Assembly (NCBI GenBank): GCA_964230195.1
Contig: CAXRGH010000258.1
Coordinates: 1 to 6,147 of the forward strand
DNA from: CAXRGH01 sp964230195
GTDB lineage: Bacteria > Pseudomonadota > Gammaproteobacteria > Enterobacterales > Alteromonadaceae
Length of the DNA stretch: 6,147 nucleotides
Reading direction: 5' to 3'
Numbering within the stretch: the stretch's first letter is position 1; every line of letters starts with the position of its first letter. The notes under the pieces are model-generated. The model was given only the letters and a program-made list of their open reading frames with translations. It was not told where the DNA came from and made no database searches. A program made the position numbers and the translations under genes. Positions 5,646-6,147 of the stretch are shown here, piece after piece.

Positions 5646-6059
5646 GTGAAGCTTCGTTCAATATTTGTTTCAGATGATTCTGCCATCTGTTTATCCGCAC
5701 TTTGCGTGTTACACTGCTTAATGTGTGTGGTGTTTGTTGTCTTGTTACCGGCACTCGCTCTTAACGAACTGGTTGAGCATATTGAAGTGAGTCACCAAAT
5801 CATGTTGGCTGTATTCGTGCCCATCAGCTTGATCATGGTATGGCAGGGACGGAAACAACATCAACGTAGTATACCTGCAGTGCTTGCTGTATCAGGCATG
5901 CTGATCCTCATTGCCGTGTCATTGTTAGAGGGAACTATTGAAAGTGAGGTCTTGTTACTCGCAATTTCAACCCTTGGGGGAGGCCTTAGCATTGCTGGAC
6001 ACTATTTGAACCGTCAATACATTCGTACGTGTCAACTGTGTCCGGCTGAGCAAGCATAG
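5646..6059 (+). CDS. MerC-domain inner-membrane protein
   Basis: This 137-residue protein has about four membrane helices (roughly 13-36, 51-66, 77-94 and 102-119) and belongs to the MerC family of small membrane proteins. The first helix carries LCVLHCLMC, with Cys20, His23 and Cys24 in the family's characteristic metal-ligand position and Cys27 nearby. The end carries GHYLNRQYIRTCQLC, with His119, Asn122, Cys129 and Cys132, also typical. MerC of mercury-resistance operons takes up Hg(II), but no mer genes are seen here. Chromosomal copies like this are more likely linked to another metal, perhaps zinc, which would fit the Zur-like dyad over its promoter; the substrate is unknown. The GTG start at 5646 is supported by AGGAG (5634-5638) 7 bases upstream. 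It appears to be a single-gene unit, divergent from rluF. Confidence 0.88.
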   Translation: MKLRSIFVSDDSAICLSALCVLHCLMCVVFVVLLPALALNELVEHIEVSHQIMLAVFVPISLIMVWQGRKQHQRSIPAVLAVSGMLILIAVSLLEGTIESEVLLLAISTLGGGLSIAGHYLNRQYIRTCQLCPAEQA

Positions 6060-6078
6060 ATCTTTTATCAATTAAACA

Positions 6079-6147
6079 CTAAGCGGCTTTTTTATCCTTG
6101 ACTAAGGTGCACTGGTAATCAAAGTACATCTTTGACCTCAACATTGG
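6079..6147 (-). CDS. Possible 3' end of a convergent gene
   Basis: On the - strand one frame stays open from the window edge to a TAG at 6081-6079, ending YFDYQCTLVKDKKAA. The hydrophilic, lysine-rich ending looks like a natural C-terminus, and convergence with the MerC-domain gene, 19 bases away, would be normal. I do not recognise the family. Only 22 codons are visible, and another frame (ending VEVKDVL at 6119) is equally open at the edge, so this is weak. Confidence 0.25.
   Translation of the reverse strand, partial: PMLRSKMYFDYQCTLVKDKKAA

Overview
The window looks like chromosomal DNA of a moderate-GC gammaproteobacterium. The closest relatives that I can recall for the proteins are Escherichia coli MetH and RluF. 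The split MetH and the general style of the sequence suggest a marine Alteromonadales-type genome, but that placement is inference. The window is mostly housekeeping genes, with one small accessory patch between 2814 and 3658.

Layout. Positions 1-2813 hold a two-gene methionine synthase unit on the + strand. First comes the tail of a separate homocysteine-binding subunit. Ten bases later comes an 874-residue protein with the folate, cobalamin and reactivation domains. Together they match E. coli MetH from end to end, but as two polypeptides. Positions 2814-3218 are noncoding: a 14-bp tandem duplication, a strong hairpin after metH, a weakly structured stretch, and an AT-rich promoter region. 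Positions 3219-3509 encode a small HipB-like helix-turn-helix protein. It is followed by a well-formed ribosome binding site and an overlapping ATG that runs for only 10 codons, apparently the stump of a lost partner gene. A four-copy 14-bp tandem repeat follows, then a hairpin terminator shared with the next gene.

Positions 3659-5371 on the - strand encode RluF, the 23S rRNA pseudouridine synthase. Its normal catalytic core is followed by a low-complexity, RG/SR/DR-rich tail of about 330 residues, roughly doubling its length. A short intergenic region then carries the rluF start and a + strand promoter whose -10 box lies inside a Zur-like dyad. That promoter drives a 137-residue MerC-domain membrane protein (5646-6059). 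The last 70 bases may hold the 3' end of a convergent - strand gene.

How the genes relate. The two MetH cistrons must act together to make methionine. The other genes appear to be independent units. The points most worth following up are the beheaded HipA/HipB-like locus with its repeats, the long tail on RluF, the split MetH, and possible metal control of the MerC-domain gene.
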